From Roseicyclus marinus (GTDB taxonomy: Bacteria; Pseudomonadota; Alphaproteobacteria; Rhodobacterales; Rhodobacteraceae): a stretch of 64,000 nt of DNA. Positions 54,319 to 62,774 of this stretch are shown here, in pieces. Within the stretch, counting starts at the first letter, position 1. Each line of letters opens with the position of its first letter. The notes beneath the pieces were generated by a model. That model was not told where the DNA came from. It saw nothing but the letters and a program-made list of their open reading frames with translations, and ran no database searches. The stretch lies in assembly GCF_030163795.1 (NCBI RefSeq), contig NZ_JASJOF010000007.1, forward strand, positions 1 to 64,000, read 5' to 3'. Made by a program: the position numbers and the translations under genes.

Positions 54319-55653
54319 TCAGATCGAGTCGAGATAGAGTTCTTGCCGTTCCTCGGGGCCGAGCTCCGCCATGTAATGCAGTTCCTGCCGCTTGGTGGCG
54401 AGGAAATTGGCGATCAGGTCGGCGGGAAAGATGCGCGCGATCTCGGGGCTTTTGGCGAAGGCGTCGATGGCGGCGTCCCATGTGCGGGGGAGCTGTTCGA
54501 GATCCTTGTCATAGGCGTTGCCGGTGATCGGCGGGGGCGGTTCGGCCCCGTCCTCGATCCCGTTCAGTGCCGCGCCGAGGATGGCGGCGATCAGGAGATA
54601 GGGATTGATGTCGCCGCCCGCGACGCGGTGTTCGATCCGGCGCGCGGCGGGGTTGCCCGATGGGATGCGTAGCGCCGTGGTGCGGTTCTCGTAGGCCCAG
54701 GCGATGCCGGTGGGCGCATGGGCTCCGGGCACGAAGCGGTCGTAGCTGGTGGCATGGGGCGCGAGGATCAGCATGGAGCCGGGCATGGCCTGCAGACAGC
54801 CCGCCACCGCATGGCGCAGCGCGGTCGAGCCCTTGGCGGTGCCGTCGTCGAAGATGTTGCGCCCCTGATCGTCGAGGATGGAAAAATGCATGTGCAGCCC
54901 GCTGCCGGAGTAATCCGGATAGGGTTTGGCCATGAAGCTGGCGGCAAAGCCGTGGCGGCGGGCGAGGCCGTTGACCAGAAGCTTGAAAAACCACGCGTCA
55001 TCGGCGGCCTTGAGCGCGTCGGGGGCGTGCATCAGGTTGATTTCGAACTGGCCCGGACCCGCCTCGGAAATCGTGGTATCGGCGGGAATGTCCATTTCCT
55101 CGCAGGCGTCGTAGAGCGCGGTGAAGAAGGCATCCCAAGCGTCGAGTTGGCGCAGCGCGAGGATTTCGGCCTGCTGGCGGCGCTTGCCCGAGCGGGGGCT
55201 GGGCGGCACGCGCAATTCGCGGCCCCGGTCGTCGATCAGGTAGAATTCCATCTCGGTGGCGACCACGGGGGTCAGGCCGCGCGCCTTGTAGCGGTCCACC
55301 ACGCGGGCCAGCGCATGGCGCGGATCGCCCGCAAAGGGGCGGCCATCGTCATGGAACATCCAGATCGGCAGAAGCGCCGTTGGCGCGTCGATCCAGGGCA
55401 TCGGCACGAAGCCGCGTTCTGTGGGCCGGAGCACGCCGTCGGGATCGCCTGCTTCGAAGACCAGCGGGCTGTCGTCGATATCCTCGCCCCAGATGTCGAG
55501 GTTGAGGACCGAGTAGGGAAAGCGCGTGCCTTCGTCGATCGCCTTTTGCGCGTAGCGGCGCGCTATGCGCTTGCCGCGCGGCTGGCCGTTGAGATCGGCG
55601 GCGGCGACGCGGATCGATTTGATCTCGGGGTTTTCGAACAGGTAGTCGCTCAT
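54319..55653 (-). CDS. Glutamine-synthetase-like gamma-glutamyl-amine ligase (second copy)
   Basis: A 444-residue paralogue of the ligase at 52167-53537. Intact motifs: ATEMEFYLID near 133, GPGQFEINLMHAPDALKAADD near 200, GSGLHMHFSI near 251, NRTTALRIPSGNPAARRIEHRVAGGDINPYLLIAA near 324-358. It differs in the C-terminus, ending in GPEERQELYLDSI. Two such ligases in one cluster suggest two amine substrates or two steps. The ATG follows the second permease after 10 bases, and the GATase starts 74 bases further. Confidence 0.92.
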   Translation of the reverse strand: MSDYLFENPEIKSIRVAAADLNGQPRGKRIARRYAQKAIDEGTRFPYSVLNLDIWGEDIDDSPLVFEAGDPDGVLRPTERGFVPMPWIDAPTALLPIWMFHDDGRPFAGDPRHALARVVDRYKARGLTPVVATEMEFYLIDDRGRELRVPPSPRSGKRRQQAEILALRQLDAWDAFFTALYDACEEMDIPADTTISEAGPGQFEINLMHAPDALKAADDAWFFKLLVNGLARRHGFAASFMAKPYPDYSGSGLHMHFSILDDQGRNIFDDGTAKGSTALRHAVAGCLQAMPGSMLILAPHATSYDRFVPGAHAPTGIAWAYENRTTALRIPSGNPAARRIEHRVAGGDINPYLLIAAILGAALNGIEDGAEPPPPITGNAYDKDLEQLPRTWDAAIDAFAKSPEIARIFPADLIANFLATKRQELHYMAELGPEERQELYLDSI

Positions 55654-55663
55654 CGGGTCACGC

Positions 55664-56503
55664 TCATCTGAAAACCTGGGGCCGGATGCGGAGCCGTGGC
55701 CTTTGGTTCTGTGGCAGGTGGCGGTTGAGACGCCGGTTGATCAGCCCGAAGAGCGCGATGATGCACAGCGTCAGGAGGACGAAATAGACGGCCACGATCG
55801 GGTAGGGCACGAAGGGGTTGAAGGTCCGGTCGGCAAAGTAATTGGCATAATACAGCGCGTCGCCGCGTTGCTGGAAGGCCGGAAAGCTGGAGAAGAAGAC
55901 GAGGGCGGTCGCGTGGAAGAGGAAAATCGCCTCGTTCGTGTAGCTGGGCCAAGCGAGCCGCATCATGGTGGGGAATGTGATGCGGCGGAATTTCTTCCAG
56001 CCCGAGAGGCCGTAGGCATCGGCTGCTTCCAGATCGCCGCGGGGGATGGCGCGCAATGCGCCGTAGAAGATTTCCGCCGCATAGGCCGAGGTGTTGAAGA
56101 AGAGAACGATCAGCGCGCCCAGCCATGCGCGTGAGAACCAGCGGGTTTCGGCCGCGATCTCGACCCCCAAAAGGGTGAATTCGATACCGACGCGCGGCAG
56201 CATCACGAAGGCCTCGTAGGCCATGAAGAACTGGATGAAGAGGGGCGAGCCGCGGAAGATGAAGATGAACCATTCGGCGGGTTTGCGGATCAGGCGGGCG
56301 GGCTGGTTTTTCGCAACCGCGAGCGCCACGGCGAAGAAAAAGCCGAAGGTCAAGGCCAGAAGGCCGAAGTAGACGTTCCAGATAAGCCCCGAGCCGATCA
56401 GCACAGCCTGTTCGCAAAAGCCGATATCGGCGGTGGGCAGCATCCGTTCGCCCATCCCGAGCGAGCGGAGGGCATAGGCGTTGAAGGCTTCGACGCAGGT
56501 CAT
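55664..56503 (-). CDS. Polar amino acid/opine-type ABC transporter permease
   Basis: A 279-residue permease of the HisM/OccM family with about five or six transmembrane helices. The ATP-binding-protein contact loop EAADAYGLSGWKKFRRITFPTMMRLAWPSYTNEA near 164-197 has the EAA motif with a central Gly. It forms the translocation pore with the neighbouring permease. The ATG overlaps the stop of that gene (4 bases). Substrate class is polar or basic amino acids and opines by family. Confidence 0.92.
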   Translation of the reverse strand: MTCVEAFNAYALRSLGMGERMLPTADIGFCEQAVLIGSGLIWNVYFGLLALTFGFFFAVALAVAKNQPARLIRKPAEWFIFIFRGSPLFIQFFMAYEAFVMLPRVGIEFTLLGVEIAAETRWFSRAWLGALIVLFFNTSAYAAEIFYGALRAIPRGDLEAADAYGLSGWKKFRRITFPTMMRLAWPSYTNEAIFLFHATALVFFSSFPAFQQRGDALYYANYFADRTFNPFVPYPIVAVYFVLLTLCIIALFGLINRRLNRHLPQNQRPRLRIRPQVFR

Positions 56504-57381
56504 GCGGCGGCCTTTCGGAGCGCTTCGCCGCCCGCTGTCGCCTGCCCGCGGGAGAGGCGGATGGTGAGCCGCGCCAGAACGATTTCGGAAACCCGCGTGA
56601 AGGCGAGGTAGAAGACAAGGAGCGCAAGGAAGTACCAAAAGCGCCAGTCAGGGTGCGGGTATTGGTAGGCGGAGGTGCGCGATCCGCCCAGTTCGCGCGC
56701 CCAGTAGACGATATCCTCGATCCCGAGCAGGAACAGAAGCGGCGTGGCCTTGATCAGGATCATCCAGATATTTGACAGGCCCGGCAGCGCGTAGATCCAC
56801 ATTTGCGGCACCAGCACACGCCAGAAAACCTGACGGCGGGACATGCCATAGGCCTCGGCGGTTTCGAGCTGCGCGCGGGGCACGGCCTGCATCGCGCCGT
56901 ATAGGACATTGCCGCAAAACGCGCCGAAGACGATGGCATAGGTGAAGACGGCAAGCGCGAAGCCGTAGATTTCATGGACCCATTGCGGGGCATTGCCGGA
57001 TGGGGTGCGCGCCTCGGGGCAGACGAGGAAATTGGCGCCCTGCCGGATTTCCTCGGTCCAGTCGGGGCAGGTGACCTGATGGCGCAGGTATTCGATGGCC
57101 TGATCGAGGACGAGCACGAAGAAGAGGAAGAAGACGATGTCAGGAACGCCGCGCACCATGGCGGTGTAGATCTTTCCCAGCCAGCTGATGGGCAGGATGT
57201 GGCTGCGCGAGGCGGCGGCGGCGATGAAGCCGAAGGCCAGCGACGTGGGCGCGGTGACGGCCAAGAGCGCGAAGACGACGAGGAAGGATTGATAGAACAG
57301 GAAATGCGCGCCGTTGGTCAGATAGCAACTGAACCAGCGGAACGTGTCGAGGGTCGAGGGGTCGGTGCAGAAGGCGAACAT
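56500..57381 (-). CDS. Polar amino acid/opine-type ABC transporter permease
   Basis: A 293-residue permease of the HisQ/OccQ family. The EAA loop is AQLETAEAYGMSRRQVFWRVLVPQMWIYALPGLSNIW near 183-219, and MVRGVPDIVFFLFFVLVL near 76-93 is typical. It has a longer periplasmic region (CPDWTEEIRQGANFLVCPE with two Cys) than usual for HisQ. The ATG at 57381 is the first sensible start; upstream lies a dispersed two-hairpin repeat. Partner of the permease at 55664-56503. Confidence 0.92.
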   Translation of the reverse strand: MFAFCTDPSTLDTFRWFSCYLTNGAHFLFYQSFLVVFALLAVTAPTSLAFGFIAAAASRSHILPISWLGKIYTAMVRGVPDIVFFLFFVLVLDQAIEYLRHQVTCPDWTEEIRQGANFLVCPEARTPSGNAPQWVHEIYGFALAVFTYAIVFGAFCGNVLYGAMQAVPRAQLETAEAYGMSRRQVFWRVLVPQMWIYALPGLSNIWMILIKATPLLFLLGIEDIVYWARELGGSRTSAYQYPHPDWRFWYFLALLVFYLAFTRVSEIVLARLTIRLSRGQATAGGEALRKAAA

Positions 57382-57409
57382 CGGGGCCTTTGGCGTGCGG
57401 CGGGATCTT

Positions 57410-57463
57410 GGGGCTCTGCCCCCGGCCTTCGGCCTCCCCCGGAGTTTGCCTGCCAAGATGAAG
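57410..57463 (+). repeat. Two-hairpin dispersed repeat (copy 2)
   Basis: On the plus strand: GGGGC-TCT-GCCCC (57410-57422), GGCC-TTC-GGCC (57424-57434), TCCCCCGGAGTTT, and then TGCCAAGATGAAG (57451-57463). It lies antisense between the binding-protein gene and the first permease, so it splits the transporter operon. Same architecture as 39051-39113 and 62677-62733. Confidence 0.8.
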
Positions 57464-57549
57464 CAGGGACCGAGGCAAGAGAGGGCGCGCGTTAACCTTG
57501 ATGAAAGGTGAAGGGGGCGGGCCAGATTGGCCTGCCCCCCGGGATGTGA

Positions 57550-58269
57550 TCAGAAGGTTGCGGCTTCGGGGCCGAACCATTCGAGGATCAGCGCGTTCAG
57601 CGTGCCGTCTTCCTTCATCGAGGTGATGGCCGCGTCGAAAGCTTCGAGACGTGCGTCGCCTTCGCGCAGCGCCATGCCGACGCCGCCGCCGAGCTGGACG
57701 GGTTCGCCCACGATCATCAGGTCGGCATCTTCGGCAGCGATCGGGATCAGGTAATCGCCATCGGCGAAGACGGCGTCGGCCTCGCCGTTGCGGACGGCGG
57801 CGACGGTTTCGTCAGGCGTGGCGAATTCGATCAGCGTGGCACCCGAGGCTGCGATATAGCCCGCCTGGATCGTGTTGGTCTGGGCCGCGACGACGGCACC
57901 TTCCAGCGTGAAATCCTCGGACATGCCGACGAAGAGGGATTCGGCGGGCGGGAAATAGGGCTGGGTGAAATCGACGATCTCTTCCCGCTCCTCGGTGATC
58001 GACATGCCGGCGATGATCGTGTCGTAATTGCCCGAGGTGAGGTTGGGGATGATGCTGTCCCAATCATTCGTCACCCATTCGCAGGTGAGGCCCGCGCGGG
58101 CGCAAAGTTCGTCGCCCACGACGCGCTCGAAGCCTGCGATTTCGCCGCTGTCATCGATGAAGTTGTACGGAGGGTAGGCGCCCTCGGTGCCCATGCGGAC
58201 GACATCTTGCGCGGCGACAGCGCCGGCGGACAGGGCCAGGAGGCCGGCGGTGAGGATCAGGTGTTTCAT
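57550..58269 (-). CDS. Polar amino acid/opine-type ABC transporter substrate-binding protein
   Basis: A 239-residue periplasmic binding protein of family 3 (HisJ/ArgT/OccT). Signal peptide KHLILTAGLLALSAGAVAA, then VVRMGTEGAYPPYNFIDDSGEIAGFERVVGDELCARAGLTCEWV (key parts: GTEGAYPPYNF and GFE-D), NLTSGNYDTIIAGMSITEEREEIVDFTQPYF, and RNGEADAVFADGDYLIP. The two Cys at about 57 and 64 could make the disulfide seen in HisJ. It defines the import substrate: a basic amino acid, opine or amine. Confidence 0.93.
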   Translation of the reverse strand: MKHLILTAGLLALSAGAVAAQDVVRMGTEGAYPPYNFIDDSGEIAGFERVVGDELCARAGLTCEWVTNDWDSIIPNLTSGNYDTIIAGMSITEEREEIVDFTQPYFPPAESLFVGMSEDFTLEGAVVAAQTNTIQAGYIAASGATLIEFATPDETVAAVRNGEADAVFADGDYLIPIAAEDADLMIVGEPVQLGGGVGMALREGDARLEAFDAAITSMKEDGTLNALILEWFGPEAATF

Positions 58270-58308
58270 GTTGGGTATCTCCCTGGTGTTGTTCTGGGTG
58301 GTCTTGCC

Positions 58309-59085
58309 TCAGGCCGCCTGCGAGTGGCTGAGGAATTGCTGGAGGCGCTCGGATGTCGGGGCGCCGAAAAGGGAGGCGGGCGGACCCTCCTCCTCGATCT
58401 TGCCTTGATGCAGGAAGATCGTGTGGGTCGAGAGGTCGCGCGCCATCCGCATGTCATGGGTGACGAGGATCATGGTGCGGCCCTCCTCGGCGAGGGCGCG
58501 GATGACGCGCACCACCTCTTGCTCGAGTTCGGGGTCGAGCGCGCTGGTCGGTTCGTCGAAGAGAAGCGCGCGGGGTTCCATGCAGAGCGCGCGGGCGATG
58601 GCGGCGCGCTGTTGCTGGCCGCCCGACAGCTGGGAGGGCCAGGCGTCGGCCTTGTCGGCGATGCCGACCTTGGCGAGATAGGCGCGGGCGCGCTCCTCCA
58701 CCTCGTGTTTGGGCTGGCCCAGCACGGTCACCGGGGCCTCCATCACGTTTTGCAAGATGGTGAGGTGCGACCAGAGGTTGAACTGCTGGAACACCATGGA
58801 AAGGTTCGTGCGGATGCGGCGGACCTGTTCGGCATCGGCGGGGCGGCGGTGATGGCCCGTGCCTTTCCATCGGATGGGGTCGCCTTCGAAGAGGATCTCG
58901 CCCTGCTGGCTGTCCTCGAGCAGGTTGGCGCAGCGCAGGAGCGTGGATTTGCCCGAGCCGGAGGAGCCGATCAGCGACACGACATCGCCCGCCCGCGCCG
59001 TCAGGTCGACGCCGCGCAGCACTTCGAGCGCGCCGAAACTTTTGTGGAGGCCGGTGATCTGGATGACCGGCGGGGCAGCTGGCAT
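58309..59085 (-). CDS. Polar amino acid ABC transporter ATP-binding protein
   Basis: A 258-residue ABC ATPase. Walker A SLIGSSGSGKSTLLRC near 36-51, signature LSGGQQQRAAIARAL near 150-164, Walker B ALLFDEPTSALDPEL near 170-184, and the H-loop His in VTHDMRMARD. HisP/GlnQ type by length and sequence. First gene of the minus-strand amine cluster: ATPase, binding protein, permease, permease, ligase, hydrolase, ligase, oxidase. The ATG at 59085 is favoured over 59130 by length; no clear ribosome site. Confidence 0.95.
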   Translation of the reverse strand: MPAAPPVIQITGLHKSFGALEVLRGVDLTARAGDVVSLIGSSGSGKSTLLRCANLLEDSQQGEILFEGDPIRWKGTGHHRRPADAEQVRRIRTNLSMVFQQFNLWSHLTILQNVMEAPVTVLGQPKHEVEERARAYLAKVGIADKADAWPSQLSGGQQQRAAIARALCMEPRALLFDEPTSALDPELEQEVVRVIRALAEEGRTMILVTHDMRMARDLSTHTIFLHQGKIEEEGPPASLFGAPTSERLQQFLSHSQAA

Positions 59086-59205
59086 ACGGACGGATATCCC
59101 TCGTTGGTCTGCGGATTTGTGCCCAAGCATGGCGCAAATGCAACGGTCTTGTGCAGGGTGCCGCCGGGGAAGGCTGCGGTTTGCGACGAATTTGTGGGCG
59201 AATGG

Positions 59206-59931
59206 TCAGGGATTGGGCGGGATCGGGATGGCGCGATAGGCGACGGCGTCGATCGTCACGAAGCCCGCGAGGTCGAGAGCCGCCCGGGTTGCGGTGGGCA
59301 GGGCGGCGAGCGCCTCGGCCAGGGCGGCGCGGAGCGGGGCGGGGTCGCGGCCCCGCGCGGTGATGAGCGGAAGGCCGGGGGTGGGCGGCGTGCGCGCGAT
59401 TTCGAGCGCGGGATCGGCCCCGTCGAAGCGGACGAGGTGACGCCATGTCTGGGCGTCTATGGCGGCAAGATCGGCATGGCCTTGGGCCAAGGCGCGGGCG
59501 GAGGCCGCATGGCTGCCCGTGATCGTGACCGGGCCGAGGATGAGCGCGCGGGCGGTGGCCCAAGCGTGGAGCGCGGCCCAACCCGATTGGCTGAGCGGAT
59601 CGTTGACCGCGACGCGGGGGCGGTCGGGCAGGGCGGGATCGCGGGCGAGGATGACCGAATTGTAATGGCCGGGAGGACAGCCTGGCAGGGCGTAATCGGG
59701 CGTCGCGACGAGGGTGACCTGCGGGTGGAGGCGCGCGCGGAAGGGCAGGCCGCAGGTTTGGGCCAAGATAAGATCGGGGCTTTGCCAGATCTCCCACGGG
59801 TTGCGGTCGCGGGTCAGCGTGTCGGGGGCTTGGATGGCGCGGGCGCGCAGCGCGTCGCGGATTCCTGCCCAAAGCGCATCGGTTTCGGCCCGGAGTTCCG
59901 GGCGGTCATACATGGGCAGGGCGGCGATCAC
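59206..59931 (-). CDS. PhnD/SsuA-type phosphonate or phosphite binding-protein fold, without signal peptide
   Basis: A 241-residue protein related to the PhnD/transferrin-like binding fold: ALPMYDRPELRAETDALWAGIRDALRARG-like start, DLILAQTCGLPFRARL near 53-68, and AVNDPLSQSGWAAL near 107-120. Unlike normal periplasmic members it begins directly with MIAALPMYDRP and shows no signal peptide or anchor, so it is presumably cytoplasmic. It is 11 bases from the TerB-like gene (same strand), perhaps one unit. Ligand unknown. Confidence 0.7.
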   Translation of the reverse strand: MIAALPMYDRPELRAETDALWAGIRDALRARAIQAPDTLTRDRNPWEIWQSPDLILAQTCGLPFRARLHPQVTLVATPDYALPGCPPGHYNSVILARDPALPDRPRVAVNDPLSQSGWAALHAWATARALILGPVTITGSHAASARALAQGHADLAAIDAQTWRHLVRFDGADPALEIARTPPTPGLPLITARGRDPAPLRAALAEALAALPTATRAALDLAGFVTIDAVAYRAIPIPPNP

Positions 59932-59941
59932 CGACCCGGAC

Positions 59942-60391
59942 CTATGCGCCGGGGTGGCTGGCTTCGACGCGCTTGCGGGCGAGGTTGCTGTCGCGGTCGT
60001 TCACGCCGAGCATGGGCGCGATCATCCGCAGGAGCGAATCCTCTTCGCTGTCGCGGGTGCCGTCGGCCAGAACGATGAACCAGAGGGCCTCGATCACATG
60101 CAGGCGGTCTTCGTAGGGGACGCTGTCCTTGATCGCGCGGGTGAAGCGGACGGTGTCGGGGGCTTCGGCCTCGAGCGCCTCGGCCTCGGCGCGCAGCTGC
60201 TGCGCGTCGGGATCGGACAGGTCGTAGCGGTGGGCGAGAACCCGGTCGATGCGGGTTTTCTCGATGCCGGCGTAATCGCCATCGGCGCGTGCGATACGCA
60301 CGAGGAGCGCCGCAAGCGCGAGGCGCGCGTCGTCATAGGGCAGCGGTTCGGGGTTCGGGGCCGTCAGGCGGCGCAGGAGATCGAAAACCAT
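59942..60391 (-). CDS. TerB-family tellurite-resistance-like protein
   Basis: A 149-residue helical protein of the TerB-like family: LALAALLVRIARADGDYAGIEKTRIDRVLAHRYDLS and HVIEALWFIVLADGTRDSEEDSLLRMIAPMLGV show the two repeated ADG-D-EE metal-binding patterns. Such proteins occur in many bacteria without tellurite resistance. Start ATG at 60391 (MVFDLLRRL). It lies 42 bases upstream of the PhzF gene end; all three genes here (PhnD-like, TerB-like, PhzF) are on the minus strand. Confidence 0.85.
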   Translation of the reverse strand: MVFDLLRRLTAPNPEPLPYDDARLALAALLVRIARADGDYAGIEKTRIDRVLAHRYDLSDPDAQQLRAEAEALEAEAPDTVRFTRAIKDSVPYEDRLHVIEALWFIVLADGTRDSEEDSLLRMIAPMLGVNDRDSNLARKRVEASHPGA

Positions 60392-60433
60392 GGGTGGGAT
60401 ATAGACCGCCCGCAACGGGCTGCAAAGCCCACG

Positions 60434-61300
60434 TCAGGGAAGGCGGATCGTGCCGTTGGCGATGGGCACCGCATGGCCCGCGATGCGGATGGGGCCTAGC
60501 CTGCCGTCTTTGACCGTTGCGGTCAGGCGGATGTCGGAGGGGCGGCCCATCTCGACGCCCTGTTTCAGGTCTAGCGTGGTCGTGCCTTCGGGTAGGGCGC
60601 CGGTGGCGAGAAGCTGTGCCGCGAGGATGGCGCTGGCCGATCCCGTGGCTGGATCCTCGGGGATGCCGGCGGTGGGGGAGAACATGCGCGCGCGGTAGCC
60701 TGTGGCGGTCTGCGTGTAGAGGTAGGCGCTGTCGACATCGGCCGAGGTCATGAGGTCGGACCATGCGGGTTCCATCGGGCGCGCCGCGGCGAGCGTGGCA
60801 AGGTCGGTGACGGGGACGTAGAGAAAGGCAGGGCCGCCCTGCCAAACGCCGGGATCGGTCGGGCCGAGGTCGGTGGGCGCAAGGCCAAGGGCCGTTGCGA
60901 TCAGGGGCAGGGGCGGTGTTGAGGCGTGGCGTTGCGGTGCTTTGGGCGCGGTGAATTCGGCGAGCGCCGCGCCGCCCTGCCGCGTGATCGTGACGGGTAC
61001 GAGGCCGGCCTGTTCTTCGAGCGTGATGTCGGTTTCCGTCTCGCCCGCCAGATGCAGGGCGCAGCCGATGGTCGGGTGACCGGCGAAGGGGATTTCGGCG
61101 GTGGGAAAGAAGATGCGGACCTTGGCGGTATGGGCCGGATCTTCGGGGCGCTGGATGAAGAGTGTTTCGGACAGGTTGAATTGCCGTGCGATGGTCTGCA
61201 TCTGCGCGGTCGTCAGGTCATCGGCCCCTTCGACGATGGCGAGCGGGTTGCCGGTGAAGGGCGTGGTCGTGAACACGTCGTAGATGTGGAAGCGAAGCAT
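60434..61300 (-). CDS. PhzF-family isomerase/epimerase-like protein
   Basis: A 288-residue PhzF-fold protein (diaminopimelate-epimerase-like). Family features: [23 protein letters not shown] near the N-terminus, catalytic Glu in [10 protein letters not shown] (Glu45), [14 protein letters not shown] near 72-85, and [23 protein letters not shown] near 206-228 with the phosphate-like binding glycine/aspartate loop. Reaction unknown. The ATG at 61300 is chosen for family start; it is divergent from ivd with a 132-base shared regulatory region. Confidence 0.9.
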   Translation of the reverse strand: MLRFHIYDVFTTTPFTGNPLAIVEGADDLTTAQMQTIARQFNLSETLFIQRPEDPAHTAKVRIFFPTAEIPFAGHPTIGCALHLAGETETDITLEEQAGLVPVTITRQGGAALAEFTAPKAPQRHASTPPLPLIATALGLAPTDLGPTDPGVWQGGPAFLYVPVTDLATLAAARPMEPAWSDLMTSADVDSAYLYTQTATGYRARMFSPTAGIPEDPATGSASAILAAQLLATGALPEGTTTLDLKQGVEMGRPSDIRLTATVKDGRLGPIRIAGHAVPIANGTIRLP

Positions 61301-61367
61301 CGCGGCAATTCCTTGTCTTGCCGTCAAGCGGAGCATCCCGCGCGGTCGGTGACAAGGCCCGAATCCT

Positions 61368-61396
61368 TTGACAGGGGAACGCCTGCGCGCTATGAA
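61368..61396 (+). promoter_or_regulatory. ivd sigma-70 promoter
   Basis: TTGACA (61368-61373), a 17-base spacer and TATGAA (61391-61396): one of the best promoter matches in the window. Predicted transcription start is near 61403, inside the operator, giving a leader of about 30 bases. Confidence 0.8.
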
Positions 61397-61414
61397 TTGA
61401 ACAAGCGTTCAATT
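61395..61414 (+). promoter_or_regulatory. Inverted-repeat operator on the ivd promoter (TetR-type candidate)
   Basis: AATTGAACAAGCGTTCAATT: 8-bp arms AATTGAAC / GTTCAATT with a 4-base centre. It overlaps the end of the -10 box and the predicted start site, the usual position for a TetR-family repressor that senses acyl-CoA (as in other leucine/fatty-acid degradation genes). The regulator gene is not in the window. Confidence 0.8.
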
Positions 61415-61432
61415 AATGGGAGGGTTGGCGCC

Positions 61433-62596
61433 ATGTTCCTCGGGTCCATGACATTCGATCTGGGCGACGACGTGAATGCGCTGCGCGAGATGGTGCATCG
61501 CTTCGCGCAGGAGCGTATCAAGCCGCTGGCCGCAGAGACCGACCGCAGCAATGCCTTTCCCAACCAGCTGTGGCGCGAGTTGGGGGATCTGGGCCTGTTG
61601 GGGATCACGGTCGAGGAGGACTTCGGTGGCGCGGGGATGGGGTACCTTGCCCATACCGTGGCGGTGGAGGAGATCAGCCGCGTCTCGGCCTCGATCGGCC
61701 TCAGCTACGGGGCGCATTCCAACCTTTGCGTCAACCAGATCAAGCTGAACGGGACGGCCGAGCAAAAGGCGCGCTACCTGCCCAAGTTGGTTTCGGGTGA
61801 GCATGTCGGCGCCTTGGCCATGTCGGAGGCCGGCGCGGGATCGGACGTGGTGGGGATGCAGTTGCGCGCGGACAAGCGCAACGACCGCTACGTCCTGAAC
61901 GGCACGAAATACTGGATCACCAACGGGCCTGATGCCGATACGCTGGTCGTTTATGCCAAGACGGACCCCGAGGCGGGATCGCGGGGGATCACGGCCTTCA
62001 TCGTGGAAAAGACGATGAAGGGGTTTTCGACCAGTGCCCATTTCGACAAGCTGGGGATGCGTGGATCGAACACCGCCGAACTGGTGTTCGAGGATGTCGA
62101 GGTGCCCTTCGAGAATGTGCTGGGCGAGGAAGGGCGCGGCGTGCGCGTCCTGATGTCCGGCCTCGATTACGAGCGGGTCGTTCTGTCGGGTGTCAATATC
62201 GGGATCATGGCGGGCTGCATGGACGAGGTGATGCCCTACATGGTGGAACGCAAGCAGTTCGGGCAGCCGGTGGGCAATTTCCAGCTGATGCAGGGCAAGA
62301 TCGCGGACATGTACACGGCGCTGAACACGGCGCGGGCCTATGCCTACGAGGTCGCCAAGGCCTGTGACCGGGGCCAGGTGACGCGGCAGGATGCGGCGGC
62401 CTGCGTGCTCTATGCTTCGGAAGAGGGGATGAAGGTCGCCCATCAGGCGGTGCAGGCGATGGGCGGTGCGGGGTTCCTGAACGACAGCCCCGTCAGCCGC
62501 ATGTTCCGCGACGCCAAGCTGATGGAGATCGGCGCGGGCACCAGCGAGATCCGGCGGATGCTGGTGGGGCGCGAATTGATGGCGCTGATGGGCTGA
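61433..62596 (+). CDS. ivd: Isovaleryl-CoA dehydrogenase
   Basis: FAD acyl-CoA dehydrogenase of leucine degradation, converting isovaleryl-CoA to 3-methylcrotonyl-CoA; 387 residues. FAD/substrate motifs: [17 protein letters not shown] near 126-142, [18 protein letters not shown] near 160-177. Catalytic Glu247 is in [14 protein letters not shown], the IVD position (other acyl-CoA dehydrogenases have it elsewhere), which supports IVD rather than a short-chain enzyme. GGGAGGG stands 8 bases before the ATG. First gene of the leucine operon; the 3-methylcrotonyl-CoA carboxylase beta subunit follows after two small genes. Confidence 0.95.
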   Translation: MFLGSMTFDLGDDVNALREMVHRFAQERIKPLAAETDRSNAFPNQLWRELGDLGLLGITVEEDFGGAGMGYLAHTVAVEEISRVSASIGLSYGAHSNLCVNQIKLNGTAEQKARYLPKLVSGEHVGALAMSEAGAGSDVVGMQLRADKRNDRYVLNGTKYWITNGPDADTLVVYAKTDPEAGSRGITAFIVEKTMKGFSTSAHFDKLGMRGSNTAELVFEDVEVPFENVLGEEGRGVRVLMSGLDYERVVLSGVNIGIMAGCMDEVMPYMVERKQFGQPVGNFQLMQGKIADMYTALNTARAYAYEVAKACDRGQVTRQDAAACVLYASEEGMKVAHQAVQAMGGAGFLNDSPVSRMFRDAKLMEIGAGTSEIRRMLVGRELMALMG

Positions 62597-62676
62597 TGGG
62601 CCGGGGCGGGCACAGGCGGGGATCTGGCGGCATGCGGCGCGCGATCCTTGGGCCGTGGCCTGTCGTCGGGGTGGTT

Positions 62677-62733
62677 GGGGGCTCTGCCCCCGCGGCTATG
62701 CCGCTCCCCCGGAGTTTTCTTGCCAAGATGAAG
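62677..62733 (+). repeat. Two-hairpin dispersed repeat (copy 3), after ivd
   Basis: GGGGGC-TCT-GCCCCC (62677-62691), GCGGC-TAT-GCCGC (62692-62704), TCCCCCGGAGTTTT, then TGCCAAGATGAAG (62721-62733) and a G-run. It lies in sense orientation 80 bases after the ivd stop and just before the next gene's start. Loop and second stem differ from the other copies while pairing is kept. Confidence 0.85.
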
Positions 62734-62774
62734 GGGGGGCTGCGGGATGCGGTCCGGACCTTGGGCGGGCTGGC

